A stretch of 64,000 bases of DNA from Psychrobacter sp. P2G3 (GTDB taxonomy: Bacteria; Pseudomonadota; Gammaproteobacteria; Pseudomonadales; Moraxellaceae). The notes under the pieces are model-generated. The model was not told where the DNA came from. It made no database searches and saw only the letters and a program-made list of their open reading frames with translations. Positions 9,055-18,691 of this stretch are shown here, in pieces. Numbering within the stretch: the first letter of the stretch is position 1; every line of letters begins with the position of its first letter. Location of the stretch: positions 2,170,001 to 2,234,000 of the forward strand of contig NZ_CP012529.1 in NCBI RefSeq assembly GCF_001593285.1. Reading direction: 5' to 3'. The translations under genes were made by a program, and so were the position numbers.

Positions 9055-9315
9055 CTACGTCTATCCTTTAACAAACCTAATGCCATACTTAGACATAAAA
9101 CTAGCCTGATAGTATTTTGTTTCTAATTAACTGTTTTTAAATCAGTAATAACCGTATTTATACCATCGACTTTATCATTATTTATTGCTACAGTAATTTT
9201 TCGTTGTTGGTTCATAACAGCACTTAGCACAGATACTTTATGACCTCAAACTTGTTTTAAATTTGACCTATTTTTCTACTACTGTTTTAGTACTTACTGA
9301 TATTCGAGACCTTTT

Positions 9316-10623
9316 ATGATGTTAAAAAAGCAATATGCTATCCTACTGCCTATATTAGTAGCAGCTGGTTGTGCCACTCAGCCGACAATGCAGCAATCGA
9401 GCAAACCTGTGCGTCAGGGCAACGTTAAGGTGACTCAGACTCAAACTATCAAAGTAAAACCTGCCCCTGTCATTATTCAACAACAGACTGTCATCACGCC
9501 CAAACCTAGCTATCGCAGTTTTTCAGATTGGAAGTCGGACTTCTCTATGCGTGCTATGTCTGCCGGATATAGCTCATCCGATGTCCAGCGCTTACTTAGC
9601 TCGGCCTACTTAAACGAGCAAGTTATTTCACTTGATTCAGGTCAGCCTGAGTTTTCTAAAATGCCATGGGAGTATGCAGACTCTGCGGCGTCAGATGCTC
9701 GTATCGCAACTGGTAAACGTAAATTTGCAGAGCAGCGCTCGTATTTATCAAGTTTAGAATCCCAATATGGTGTTGATGCAGAGATAATTGCCGCAATTTG
9801 GGGTATGGAATCATCTTACGGAGCGGTCACTGGCAACAGCTATCTACCAAGCGCACTTGCAAGTCTTGCCTATGATGGGCGCCGCCAAGAGTTTGCTGAA
9901 ACTCAATTACTGTCACTCATGCAGCTATTACAACGTGGCGATGTATCTTGGTCTCAGCTTGAAGGCTCTTGGGCAGGTGGTATGGGACAGACGCAGTTCA
10001 TCCCTGATACTTGGGTAAAACATGGTGTCGATGGCGACAGTAATGGTCATCGCAATCCGTGGTCAACAGCCGACGCGTTGGCATCAACTGCCAACTATCT
10101 AAGCAACTCAGGCTGGGTACGTGGGCTAGCGCCATTCTACGAAGTAACCTTGCCAGCATCTTTTGATTACTCTACGGTCAGCACCAAGCAGCCCGCTGCT
10201 AGATGGGCAGCCCTTGGTCTTGATACCATTGATGATGTAAATTTAGATGCGAACACACAGATGGAGCTTTGGCTACCTGCTGGCAAAGATGGCCCAGCGC
10301 TACTGCTTAGCCCTAACTTTGATGTAATAAAAGTCTATAACAACTCATCAAACTATGCATTGGGCGTCAGCTTATTAGGTAATGCAATCGTTGGAAAAAG
10401 TGGTCTACGCAAGTCATGGCCGCGTTATGAGCGTCCGCTATCGACCTCACAAGTGACCCGTTTGCAACAGCGCTTAACCAGTGCAGGCTACGATACCAAA
10501 GGCACTGATGGGATTATCGGTACCAATACTCGTAAGGCATTTCAGAGCTGGCAGGCTAACAATGGACAAACGCCAGATGGCTTTATCAGTCAAAGTAGCG
10601 CCTCATCATTGACTAGCTGGTGA
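9316..10623 (+). CDS. lytic murein transglycosylase (MltB type) with peptidoglycan-binding domain
   Basis: Outer-membrane-anchored enzyme that cleaves the MurNAc-GlcNAc bond of peptidoglycan with formation of 1,6-anhydro ends. The 435-residue protein has a lipobox (VAAGC, Cys19), a Gln/Thr-rich linker to about residue 65, an SLT-type catalytic domain (about 66-365) with the catalytic glutamate E165 in IWGMESSYG, the GGMGQTQFIP motif, and a C-terminal peptidoglycan-binding-1 domain (about 375-435, RLQQRLTSAGY...GIIG). The C-terminal binding domain matches the MltB_2-like subgroup rather than E. coli MltB. Translation may start at either of two adjacent ATG codons (9316, 9319). Single gene. Confidence 0.94.
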   Translation: MMLKKQYAILLPILVAAGCATQPTMQQSSKPVRQGNVKVTQTQTIKVKPAPVIIQQQTVITPKPSYRSFSDWKSDFSMRAMSAGYSSSDVQRLLSSAYLNEQVISLDSGQPEFSKMPWEYADSAASDARIATGKRKFAEQRSYLSSLESQYGVDAEIIAAIWGMESSYGAVTGNSYLPSALASLAYDGRRQEFAETQLLSLMQLLQRGDVSWSQLEGSWAGGMGQTQFIPDTWVKHGVDGDSNGHRNPWSTADALASTANYLSNSGWVRGLAPFYEVTLPASFDYSTVSTKQPAARWAALGLDTIDDVNLDANTQMELWLPAGKDGPALLLSPNFDVIKVYNNSSNYALGVSLLGNAIVGKSGLRKSWPRYERPLSTSQVTRLQQRLTSAGYDTKGTDGIIGTNTRKAFQSWQANNGQTPDGFISQSSASSLTSW

Positions 10624-10814
10624 AGTTATGGCTTGTATATTTTATCTTTGATATATATCTGATAACTATATGCCTGATACAGATATACCTGTTGCCTATA
10701 CTAAATTGAATAAAGCTCAACGAAGTAACAGTTTTCTATATTGAATGATTAATATGAAAAATTAGTATAAGCAAAGATAGTTTGTCTAAAAAGAAAGATA
10801 GTTAAAGAAGAAAT

Positions 10815-10851
10815 GGGCAGCGCACATTAATTGTCGCTTGCCCCTTTTTTT
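10815..10851 (+). terminator. probable intrinsic terminator
   Basis: GGGCAGCG pairs with CGCTTGCCC (one bulged T), followed by a run of seven T. It lies about 190 bases after the transglycosylase stop. The segment 10624-10814 has no recognisable gene. Confidence 0.7.
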
Positions 10852-11286
10852 AAAATATTTACACCAGTAGCTGCTAGAATTATGAGAAAGTTATTTTATA
10901 ATAATATATTAGGAATCTCCCCCACAAATGCTAGTCTAACTATGTTATTACTTCCTAGTAATCCAAAAAACATGTTCAGAATAATACTATCTCTAAATTT
11001 TCGTATATGAAAGATAGTATATTTATTTTCGCTAAATAAAGATACCTGTAAAAACAGGTTGATTAGAAAATATTTTACGCAAACAACTTCAATTATACGA
11101 TGATATATAAATATTACTGGTTACGGAAATAAGTTAATAATAGAAACTATAAATATGGAGGCATTTATTCTATTTACCAAATAACCTCATCTATTTCTTA
11201 ATTAAAGCAAAGAAATCATCAGTACCAACTCATACCCTTAATAATCATCTCAGTTATATCTCCTTAGCTCAATGGCTACTAAATAT
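10852..11286. other. AT-rich intergenic stretch without a recognised gene
   Basis: No frame, RNA gene or element recognised in about 435 bases. A short perfect palindrome ACCTGT-AAAA-ACAGGT occurs at 11044-11059, too short to interpret on its own. Confidence 0.5.
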
Positions 11287-11532
11287 TTATAACCCTGCAT
11301 CTTCTTGTGTAAGCGCAACTATCTTAATAGGTACAGCGTAAGTCCATGGTGCGCCGCTTGTACAAATAAACTTACCATTTTCAAAGTACATAATACGGGC
11401 TGTAAAGTCGTTGTTTTCGTGATCCGTAATAGCACGCTCATCACTTTCGTCATCGACCGCACACCATATATTTTGGTGGCCATTTTTCAGCATTGCTCGG
11501 GTTAGGTCGCTACCTTTTAACTGATTATTCAT
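11287..11532 (-). CDS. small hypothetical protein, 81 residues
   Basis: I place the start at the ATG at 11532 because GAGGAG lies six bases before it; the longer frame starting at 11550 would put this ribosome site inside the coding sequence. The protein is soluble and acidic, with the central run DDESDERAITDHEND followed by a predicted beta-rich C-terminal part (ARIMYFENGKFICTSG). It has two Cys and no metal motif. It is flanked by long non-coding stretches on both sides and I do not recognise the family. The strong ribosome site is the best evidence that it is real. Confidence 0.65.
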   Translation of the reverse strand: MNNQLKGSDLTRAMLKNGHQNIWCAVDDESDERAITDHENNDFTARIMYFENGKFICTSGAPWTYAVPIKIVALTQEDAGL

Positions 11533-11807
11533 TTTAAACTCCTCAGTCATTAGTTATATTGAAAGTTTAGAATATTTAGTACATCATAGTATTTTAAAGA
11601 TTTTATCTTTCGTACTTTTAGTTAAAAAAATATGTCTATACAACTATCATATGCTAAAAAATCTAGACGGTAACATCTACAGATTAATTAAATGGTTTCC
11701 ATGTTTTCTTTAGATAAACTAAATACGTAAAATTAGTAAGTGCTTATCCAAAAGATATGAATTAGATTAATCATTACTTAACTTAACAAACTAATAGTGC
11801 TGTCGGC

Positions 11808-11860
11808 TACCACTTATTTTTTTATTGTCATAAGTGGTACGAATGTACTCTTAAGTGGTA
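11808..11860. promoter_or_regulatory. cluster of three TAAGTGGTA sites upstream of dinB
   Basis: A perfect 10-bp inverted repeat TACCACTTAT (11808-11817) / ATAAGTGGTA (11830-11839) is followed by a third, nearly identical half-site TTAAGTGGTA (11851-11860). Start-to-start spacing is 22 and 21 bases, about two helical turns, so the sites face the same side of the DNA, as expected for a dimeric regulator. The cluster is about 200 bases upstream of the dinB ATG and 275 upstream of the small minus-strand gene. No LexA-type CTG-N10-CAG box was noticed here. Confidence 0.45.
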
Positions 11861-12060
11861 AAAAAAATAAAGCAAATGCTGATTTTACATCCCAATAAAA
11901 ATTATAAGCGTTAATGAATGGTGATATATTCAAAATCAGGTTTATACATCCAAAATACTTGATATATAAGCTAATACTATATTTTTATAAGTTTGATACT
12001 CTCCCCACATCTAGCAAGTATTGCTCAAAAATATCCGTAAACTCAGGTAAAATAGAGCTT

Positions 12061-13146
12061 ATGACAGCTTTTACCTCACCTGCCCCTCGTAAGATTATTC
12101 ATCTCGATATGGATGCCTTTTATGCCAGCGTTGAACAACGGGATTTTCCACAATATCGTGGTAAGCCTTTGGTCGTTGGTGGAGATCCTAGTGGACGTGG
12201 CGTAGTAGCCGCTGCCAGCTATGAGGTGCGTCAGTTTGGAGTGCGCTCTGCGATGTCCTGTTATGAGGCACGCAAACGTTGTCCAGATGTAATATTCGTA
12301 CGACCGCGTTTTGATGTATATCGTGCTGTCAGCACCCAGATTCGTACTATTATGTATAGCTTAACACCGCGTGTTGAGCCGCTATCTTTAGATGAAGCTT
12401 ATCTGGATGTTACGGGTCTACAAGTGCATAAAGGTTCAGCGACATTGATGGCTAACTGGTTGAGGGCACAGATACTAGAGCAAACAGGGCTAACAGCGTC
12501 AGCAGGCGTTTCGTTCAATAAGATGTTGGCAAAGATTGCCTCTGATATCCATAAACCTAACGGTACCGCCATTATCACACCCGATGACGCAGAAGCGTTT
12601 ATTAGTACGCTACCTATAGAGCGCTTTCATGGAATTGGTAAGGCAACAGCCAAACGCTTACACGCAATGGGCGTAAGTAATGGAGCTGATCTTCGAAAGG
12701 TATCTTCAGTTACATTGGTTAATGAGTTCGGCAAGCGTGGGCAGTTCTATCATGATATTGCCCACGGTCGTGATGAGCGACCAGTGAAATCTGAGCGTCA
12801 GCATAAATCGGTCGGTTCAGAAACTACCTTTAGGGATAACTTGAGTGACAACGAACAATTACGCGCACAAATTTATGAGCAAAACGCTGATGCATTCAGA
12901 CAAATGAACAATAAGCAGCTTATTGCTTATACCATTACACTCAAGATAAAATATGCTGACTTTACGCAAATAACGCGTTCATATACCTTATCTACTGTGT
13001 TTATAAATGCAGAGTCTGCACATTATTGGTTAGATAAGCTGTTTTTAGATATACCGCGTACACTGCCTATCAGACTTGTAGGTGTAACCTATTCATCTTT
13101 AATGCCTGCAACCCAGATCCTGCCGCAGCTTAATCTATTCGATTAA
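12061..13146 (+). CDS. dinB: DNA polymerase IV
   Basis: Y-family error-prone polymerase for translesion synthesis. I place the start at ATG 12061 (361 residues, close to the 351 of E. coli); the frame is open further upstream but the extra 49 residues are basic and hydrophobic and unlike the family. Catalytic carboxylates are in HLDMDAFYASVEQ (D16) and SLDEAYLDVTG (D111, E112), with the fingers motif YEVRQFGVRSAM at 54-65. Helix-hairpin-helix segment FHGIGKATAKRL follows. The last residues QLNLFD form a typical beta-clamp-binding motif, so the protein is intact to the end. It stands alone; the repeated sites upstream are candidate control elements. Confidence 0.96.
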   Translation: MTAFTSPAPRKIIHLDMDAFYASVEQRDFPQYRGKPLVVGGDPSGRGVVAAASYEVRQFGVRSAMSCYEARKRCPDVIFVRPRFDVYRAVSTQIRTIMYSLTPRVEPLSLDEAYLDVTGLQVHKGSATLMANWLRAQILEQTGLTASAGVSFNKMLAKIASDIHKPNGTAIITPDDAEAFISTLPIERFHGIGKATAKRLHAMGVSNGADLRKVSSVTLVNEFGKRGQFYHDIAHGRDERPVKSERQHKSVGSETTFRDNLSDNEQLRAQIYEQNADAFRQMNNKQLIAYTITLKIKYADFTQITRSYTLSTVFINAESAHYWLDKLFLDIPRTLPIRLVGVTYSSLMPATQILPQLNLFD

Positions 13147-13335
13147 GACTTATGATTCGTTTCTATTAATTCGTTTCTGTATTTGAACTTTAATGCAAAG
13201 CAGTAATCAATATAAGATTGCTTAGGCTATTTTTATAGTAGGCATAATAGTTAAAAGCCATTAGGAATTTTTCACGCTATTATCCCGTTTCTGCTAAACT
13301 TATGCCAAAATTTTTAATTGCCTTCATCATGCATT

Positions 13336-14547
13336 ATGAGTAACTTCAGTTTTAAAACTGCCAATCCTAATATAGACAACGATACCAATATGAATGATAT
13401 TAAACACGACGATGCCCCACTGACTTATCTAAGCGTTGCTGATTATGATTATGAGCTACCTGACGAGTTAATCGCCCGCTATCCCTTGGCCCAACGCTCA
13501 GACTCTAAGCTGCTTTATCTGCCAGCTATAGATCACAAAGAACAACCAAGTCAGCCTCAAGACCACTTGTTTACGGCATTGCCATCCTTGCTCAGTGCCG
13601 GTGATCTTATTGTCTTTAATGATACTAAGGTAATGAAAGCGCGACTATTCGGTAAAAAAGACACTGGAGGGCGCGTTGAAGTACTGATTGAGCGTTTGGT
13701 AGATAGCTCAGGATTAAAAGACAATGTTGATATAAACAATGAAACATTAGCCATGTATTCAAACATCGCATTGGGTCATGTTAAAGCTAGTAAAGCGCCA
13801 AAGCTTGGACAACGCTTATGGCTAGCTGACGAGCGTATGAGCTGTGAGATGATTGGTCGTCAAGACAACTTATTTATCTTAGCCTTCGATGCCCCTGTTT
13901 TGCCTGATTTAGAGCTTTATGGTGAGTTGCCAATACCACCCTATTTTGATCGCCATGCCGATGCGACTGACAATACTCGTTATCAAACGATATTTCATGA
14001 TCCAGCCAAACTTGCCAGCGTTGCTGCTCCTACAGCCAGTCTACATTTTGATGAAACTGTGCTGTCAGCTTTGGCTAATAAAGGTATTAATACAGCCTTT
14101 GTCACTTTGCATGTTGGTGCTGGCACATTTGCGCCAGTTAAGACAGAAAACCTGCTCAATCATACTATGCACAGCGAATATGCACACCTACCACAAGCGA
14201 CCGCAGATTTGATTAATCAAACCCATGCAAAGGGTAATAAGGTTATCGCTGTTGGCACGACTGTTGCACGTGTTCTAGAGACCGCTTATCAAAAAACGGC
14301 AAATAATGGCCAATCTGTTGCCACTTGGTCAGGAGATACGGACATATTTATATATCCTGGTTTTAAATTTGGCGTTATTGATCGCTTGATAACCAATTTC
14401 CATTTACCCAAATCTACCTTACTAATGCTTGTATCCGCATTTGCAGGTAAAGCAGCTATTGAACAGGCTTATCAACACGCAATTAGCCATCAGTACCGCT
14501 TTTTTAGCTATGGGGATGCCATGTTGTTGGATAAAAAAGCTTTTTAA
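13336..14547 (+). CDS. queA: S-adenosylmethionine:tRNA ribosyltransferase-isomerase
   Basis: Transfers and isomerises the ribosyl group of SAM onto preQ1 in tRNA, the penultimate step of queuosine synthesis. The family core is present from YDYELPDELIARYPLAQRS through VFNDTKVMKARL, LHVGAGTF, HSEYA and the C-terminal FHLPKSTLLMLVSAFAG. The N-terminus is about 35-45 residues longer than E. coli QueA and Asn/Asp-rich, so the start is uncertain: candidates are TTG 13318, ATG 13336 and ATG 13390, none with a good ribosome site. There is also an Asp/Asn-rich insertion near KDNVDINNE. The tgt gene often found next to queA is absent here; a fimV-type gene follows. Confidence 0.95.
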   Translation: MSNFSFKTANPNIDNDTNMNDIKHDDAPLTYLSVADYDYELPDELIARYPLAQRSDSKLLYLPAIDHKEQPSQPQDHLFTALPSLLSAGDLIVFNDTKVMKARLFGKKDTGGRVEVLIERLVDSSGLKDNVDINNETLAMYSNIALGHVKASKAPKLGQRLWLADERMSCEMIGRQDNLFILAFDAPVLPDLELYGELPIPPYFDRHADATDNTRYQTIFHDPAKLASVAAPTASLHFDETVLSALANKGINTAFVTLHVGAGTFAPVKTENLLNHTMHSEYAHLPQATADLINQTHAKGNKVIAVGTTVARVLETAYQKTANNGQSVATWSGDTDIFIYPGFKFGVIDRLITNFHLPKSTLLMLVSAFAGKAAIEQAYQHAISHQYRFFSYGDAMLLDKKAF

Positions 14548-14708
14548 TAAATTTAAGTATCACTCATCTCTTGGTGATGTTGGTAATGAACACTACGAAA
14601 CAAATGGTAAACTGAATATTATTTTGCTAAAAACACGGATAGCTATTACACCATTATAAAGAGTACTGTTATTAGTTATTCTCATAAGACACTATAAAAG
14701 GGCTGCGC

Positions 14709-16589
14709 ATGTCTTGGCATTTACCTCATCGATTGACCAATATTCATCACGCGGTGTCAATAACACTACTTTGTTCTGTGAGCTCTGTAGTGTTGCTACC
14801 TGTTGCACAAGCAGCCACTATGGGTAAAACAATTATTACCTCTGCCCAGCACGAACCTTTGACTGCAAGTATTACAGTAACTGACATTAATGCTAAGGAT
14901 TTTGCCGCCAGTCTTGCAAGTCCTGTCGTTTATCAACAGATGGGGCTAACCCCAACAGCATCAATGGCAGTAAGGTTTGTAGCAACTTCTGCCACTACTG
15001 GTCAACTGCTTATTAATACCTCACAACCGGTATCAATGCCATTTGCAGATGTAGTACTGGCAATAAATGACAATGGTCAGCGCAATGTAGTACCTAAGAC
15101 TTTACTTATGCCACTTGGTAACAATGTTCCGATTAAGCAGCCTAATCGAGTTATGTCAGGTACAAAAAAACCGAATCTACCAGTAGTGTCAAACTCTAAC
15201 TCCAAACCGTTAACTGTTAGACGCGGCGCACCGCCACCGCTATTTACGTCACCGAGTATGCAAGCATCGGTATCGACGCCATCGTTGCCAGAAACCAATT
15301 CGCTTCAAACATCTAACGTTAAGACATTACCAGTTATGAGTGCTGTCAATGTACCAACCTTACCAGGGTCTCAAACTTCAAACACAGCGATTGCAAACGC
15401 CAATGTTTCGCAGGTGACGAAAGCAACAGACTTCTCTAACAATAGCTTAAATGGCAATAGCTCAAACAGTAGCAGTACTTTGAGAGATACAAACTTAATA
15501 GCAAATAATAGTAACGTTGGAAAAGCAGATAAAATAGATCATTTGAACATAAATAACTTAGAAGACGCTGCTGCTCCCAATATTAGTTCTACCAATAATA
15601 ATAACAGTGGACCAAAAAATAGCGTGTTAAGCAATAATGTGCCAACAGGTGATGCTATTGGCGCTACCGGCAATATAAATAAACAGGTCGATATTTTAAA
15701 TATCCAAGTGACTCGGCAGATTCAGCTGAAAGAAGACGCTATCAATAATGAAGCAAGTCAACCAATACCATTTGCAAGCAATATTGAAGCTAAAAGCATG
15801 CCATCCAAAGCTTCGCTGCCATCTTCTGCCAATGCTACCTCAAACGATAACAATAATGATAATGATAATGCTGGTATGTCAGTTGCAGCTCCGATGTCAG
15901 GTAATACAAGCCCAGCAATGACTAGTTATACTGTACAACGTAATGACAACCTTTGGATCATCTCTCAGCAGATTGCACAGCAAAACAACCTCGATGTACC
16001 AACTGTCATGAAACAAATTAAAGCGCAAAATCCTGACGCTTTTATTGCACAAGATGCTGACTTACTAAAGGCAAATGCTGAGCTTAGTCTGCCCAGCTAT
16101 GACACAGTGCCTTCACAGCAGAGCCTACAAACTGCCATTGCAGCTCAAAGACAATATTATCTGCAGACTAACCCATCTACAACGAAGAAAACTCATGAGA
16201 AAAAACCAACAGCAGTAGAATCTGCTAGCAACGCAAAAGCCATAGCCTCTAAGAGAACACCGTCAGAATCAAAAACAGCATCTGAACGTTCGGATAAGCC
16301 CTCTCAAGTTGCTACCAAAACTTTACCAAAGGCACGTTTTTCTGTTGTTGCACCTGGTCGCGACGGTAGTGCCGATGGCACTCAAACTAAAGCGGCTGCT
16401 GCAACTGGCAATGGCTTAAGCACAGATATCTTGGCTACACTCAAATCGGCGCGTCAGCATACCGCTGAGCAAGCTAAACGAGTAGCAGCGGCCAATAGTA
16501 CCCTTGGTAGCTATGCTAAAAAATTACAACTACAAAACCAAAAACTGGCTGAGCTTGAAGCTCGACTCAAAAAATTACGCAATCAATAA
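14709..16589 (+). CDS. fimV: FimV N-terminal half: periplasmic domain and LysM
   Basis: 626 residues. An N-terminal signal segment ends near AQAATMG (about residue 35). It is followed by the FimV N-terminal domain (about 36-140, including GKTIITSAQHEPL and VVLAINDNGQ), a long Asn/Ser/Thr-rich low-complexity linker (about 150-400), a LysM module (SYTVQRNDNLWIISQQIA, about 412-465) and a Lys/Ala-rich tail ending in a coiled coil (KLQLQNQKLAELEARLKKL). FimV is the polar hub for type IV pili and chemosensory proteins; LysM binds septal peptidoglycan. In Pseudomonas these parts sit in one protein with the cytoplasmic half, but here the frame stops at 16589 and the rest is in the next gene. The LysM-to-coiled-coil order matches FimV, so this is its periplasmic half. 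Confidence 0.88.
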   Translation: MSWHLPHRLTNIHHAVSITLLCSVSSVVLLPVAQAATMGKTIITSAQHEPLTASITVTDINAKDFAASLASPVVYQQMGLTPTASMAVRFVATSATTGQLLINTSQPVSMPFADVVLAINDNGQRNVVPKTLLMPLGNNVPIKQPNRVMSGTKKPNLPVVSNSNSKPLTVRRGAPPPLFTSPSMQASVSTPSLPETNSLQTSNVKTLPVMSAVNVPTLPGSQTSNTAIANANVSQVTKATDFSNNSLNGNSSNSSSTLRDTNLIANNSNVGKADKIDHLNINNLEDAAAPNISSTNNNNSGPKNSVLSNNVPTGDAIGATGNINKQVDILNIQVTRQIQLKEDAINNEASQPIPFASNIEAKSMPSKASLPSSANATSNDNNNDNDNAGMSVAAPMSGNTSPAMTSYTVQRNDNLWIISQQIAQQNNLDVPTVMKQIKAQNPDAFIAQDADLLKANAELSLPSYDTVPSQQSLQTAIAAQRQYYLQTNPSTTKKTHEKKPTAVESASNAKAIASKRTPSESKTASERSDKPSQVATKTLPKARFSVVAPGRDGSADGTQTKAAAATGNGLSTDILATLKSARQHTAEQAKRVAAANSTLGSYAKKLQLQNQKLAELEARLKKLRNQ

Positions 16590-16647
16590 TTGCCTAGCTG
16601 CTCAGCATCAATTGCTGTAAACAGTGCTCGTAGGCTTGGGAGTATTT

Positions 16648-18363
16648 ATGGATAGTATGCTATATATCATTATAGGTCTGGTGGTCGTTTTATTGGTAGC
16701 GGTACTCGTGCTACGCAAAAATAAGGCTCAAAAATCGACTACTCAGAACTCGAAAGAAACTGATAAAAATTTAGCTGCTCATGCATCAACGTCAAAACTA
16801 AAAACAGCATCTACAGGCTCTAATCAAAACTCTGCTCAGCAAAATGCTACTAAATTTGATCCTTTAGCTGTTGCCCAACGTTTTATGGATCAACAGCGTT
16901 ATGATAAAGCGATTGAGAGTATAGAAAGAGGATTAATAGAAAAACCTCAAGATTCTAAATTATTACTCAAGCTGCTAAACATCTACGCTATCACTAATCA
17001 ACATGACGATTTCACTAAAACATATAACGTTATCAAGTTGTCTGATGATGCGACAGCTATAAATGATGCAGATCAACTTAAAGCGTTATTAGATCAAGAG
17101 CAAACACAAAACAAACCAGTAGAACCTCAAGCTGGTGAAGCTGGCAATGAAGCGGCGTTTGAAAGTCTTGATTTTGACTTGTCTACGCCACAGACAGTTA
17201 CAGATATCAAGCCTGCTTCGAGTACAGACCGTCTTGAAGCACTCAGTGAGCCTGTAGTGTTACAACAAGAGACTTTTGATGATAACTCTAATTCTGAAGA
17301 TAGTTTTGATCTCACATTGGATGATTTAGCAACAGAAAATGTAGAAGTTAACAACTTAGAATCTACAACTAGCGACGATAATGATTTTGACATAACTAAA
17401 GAGACAAACGACGCAAAAACGCCCGCAGAACCTATTACTATTGATGATGTTAGTAAAAATAAGAATATAAACGTCGATGACGATTTTATGCTTGATTTCG
17501 ATTTAATGTCAGATGATAGCAACATATCAGAATTAAACTTTGTTGATGATGTGCAAGCACAAGATAGTCAGTCACAACATATCAGCTCAGATGATGATTT
17601 TGTTTTAGAACTTGATGACTTGGTTGAAGAGACAAACAGTACTGATTTTTTAGAGAATAGCGCTCAAACTAATAGCGAAGATTTTGCACTGCTTTTAGAA
17701 AGTGAAGATAGCCCATTGGCTGAAAACAGTACGCTTAGTATGGATACGCTGGACATTCAAGAAAGTACTAGCGACAATGCCATTGTACTTGATAACGATA
17801 ACGTACTAGAGAACGATGTTGAAGATACGTTGGCACAACTTGACACAACGACTGTCAAAGATGAGTTTTCTATTAGCGATGACACACAACCTGCAGCAGT
17901 CAATGAAGTGTCGGAAATAGACATTGATACAACTACACTTTTCTTAGATGATGAAGTCTCTACTACTGAAACTTTGAAGAATGAAACGCATGATGACAAA
18001 GTACTCAATAATCAAAGCATAGAAGATAGTTTAGCAATAGATGACGAGTTTGATTTTGATTCAGTCGTAAACTCACCGTCTGTTAGCATGCCAGTAGAGA
18101 GTGAAAACAATGTAAGCCTTGTTGATGACAATGCAAATATCCATACACTTGTATCTCAAGAGATTGATTTTGCAGCTCAATTTGCCACAGACTTTGATTT
18201 TGTAAATACCTTGGACAGTAATCAAGTAACACTGGATTTAGCTGGTCAGTATTTACAGCTGGGTGAGTACGATAGTGCCAAACGCTTACTTAACGAAGTC
18301 ATTACTCAAGGTAACAGTGAACAGCAGAATCAAGCACAAGAGATGCTGGCGCGTACAGCTTAA
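16648..18363 (+). CDS. FimV C-terminal half: membrane anchor, acidic region, FimV C domain
   Basis: 571 residues from ATG 16648, chosen because TTGGGAG precedes it by five bases; a GTG at 16624 lacks this. The protein opens with a membrane segment (MLYIIIGLVVVLLVAVLVL), then a TPR-like repeat (RYDKAIESIERGLIEKPQD), then about 400 residues very rich in Asp, Glu and Ser with recurring DDxFxLxLDDL-type units, and ends in a FimV C-terminal domain (TLDLAGQYLQLGEYDSAKRLLNEVI). This is the normal cytoplasmic half of FimV. It lies 58 bases after the first half with its own ribosome site, and a TAA in its own frame at 16618-16620 separates them, so it looks like a true second gene rather than a sequencing frameshift. 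Both halves must meet at the membrane to act as one. Confidence 0.87.
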   Translation: MDSMLYIIIGLVVVLLVAVLVLRKNKAQKSTTQNSKETDKNLAAHASTSKLKTASTGSNQNSAQQNATKFDPLAVAQRFMDQQRYDKAIESIERGLIEKPQDSKLLLKLLNIYAITNQHDDFTKTYNVIKLSDDATAINDADQLKALLDQEQTQNKPVEPQAGEAGNEAAFESLDFDLSTPQTVTDIKPASSTDRLEALSEPVVLQQETFDDNSNSEDSFDLTLDDLATENVEVNNLESTTSDDNDFDITKETNDAKTPAEPITIDDVSKNKNINVDDDFMLDFDLMSDDSNISELNFVDDVQAQDSQSQHISSDDDFVLELDDLVEETNSTDFLENSAQTNSEDFALLLESEDSPLAENSTLSMDTLDIQESTSDNAIVLDNDNVLENDVEDTLAQLDTTTVKDEFSISDDTQPAAVNEVSEIDIDTTTLFLDDEVSTTETLKNETHDDKVLNNQSIEDSLAIDDEFDFDSVVNSPSVSMPVESENNVSLVDDNANIHTLVSQEIDFAAQFATDFDFVNTLDSNQVTLDLAGQYLQLGEYDSAKRLLNEVITQGNSEQQNQAQEMLARTA

Positions 18364-18691
18364 GATATAGCTAGGGCCAGTAATTTTAGCTTTATAATTC
18401 ATTCATATTAATAGGGCTACAGTACTGCTGGAATAAATTTTTGAAGTCTCTGTATTACTTCGCACATAGCAAGCAAGTAAAATTTATACCAGCCCGAGAC
18501 CATCCCAGCATGACATTGTTATAAGTGTGCTCTTTTTATTTTGAATTGACTATACTATCAATTTTTTAAACCATCATATTGTTTATCACCAAGCATCTTA
18601 TGAAAATAGGATGCTTGTTTCTATTTTACGGTTTATCATTTATATTACCCCTAATGTTATTCTTATTACTTAACCTTAATGCGGTAATCTC
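18364..18691 (+). other. intergenic region with terminator-like hairpin
   Basis: About 330 bases without a convincing gene. A perfect 8-bp stem CAAGCATC/GATGCTTG (18590-18597, 18610-18617) followed by TTTCTATTTTA could terminate the fimV transcript or attenuate reading into the asparaginase gene, which begins about 75 bases further on. Confidence 0.5.

Noticed and set aside
11914..12060. N-terminal extension of the dinB frame
   Set aside because: The 49 extra residues are basic and hydrophobic without similarity to Y-family polymerases, and the ATG at 12061 gives the normal length.
16590..16647. Frameshift as the cause of the split fimV
   Set aside because: A stop in the second gene's frame at 16618-16620 and a well-placed ribosome site before ATG 16648 argue for two genuine genes; no single indel restores one long frame.
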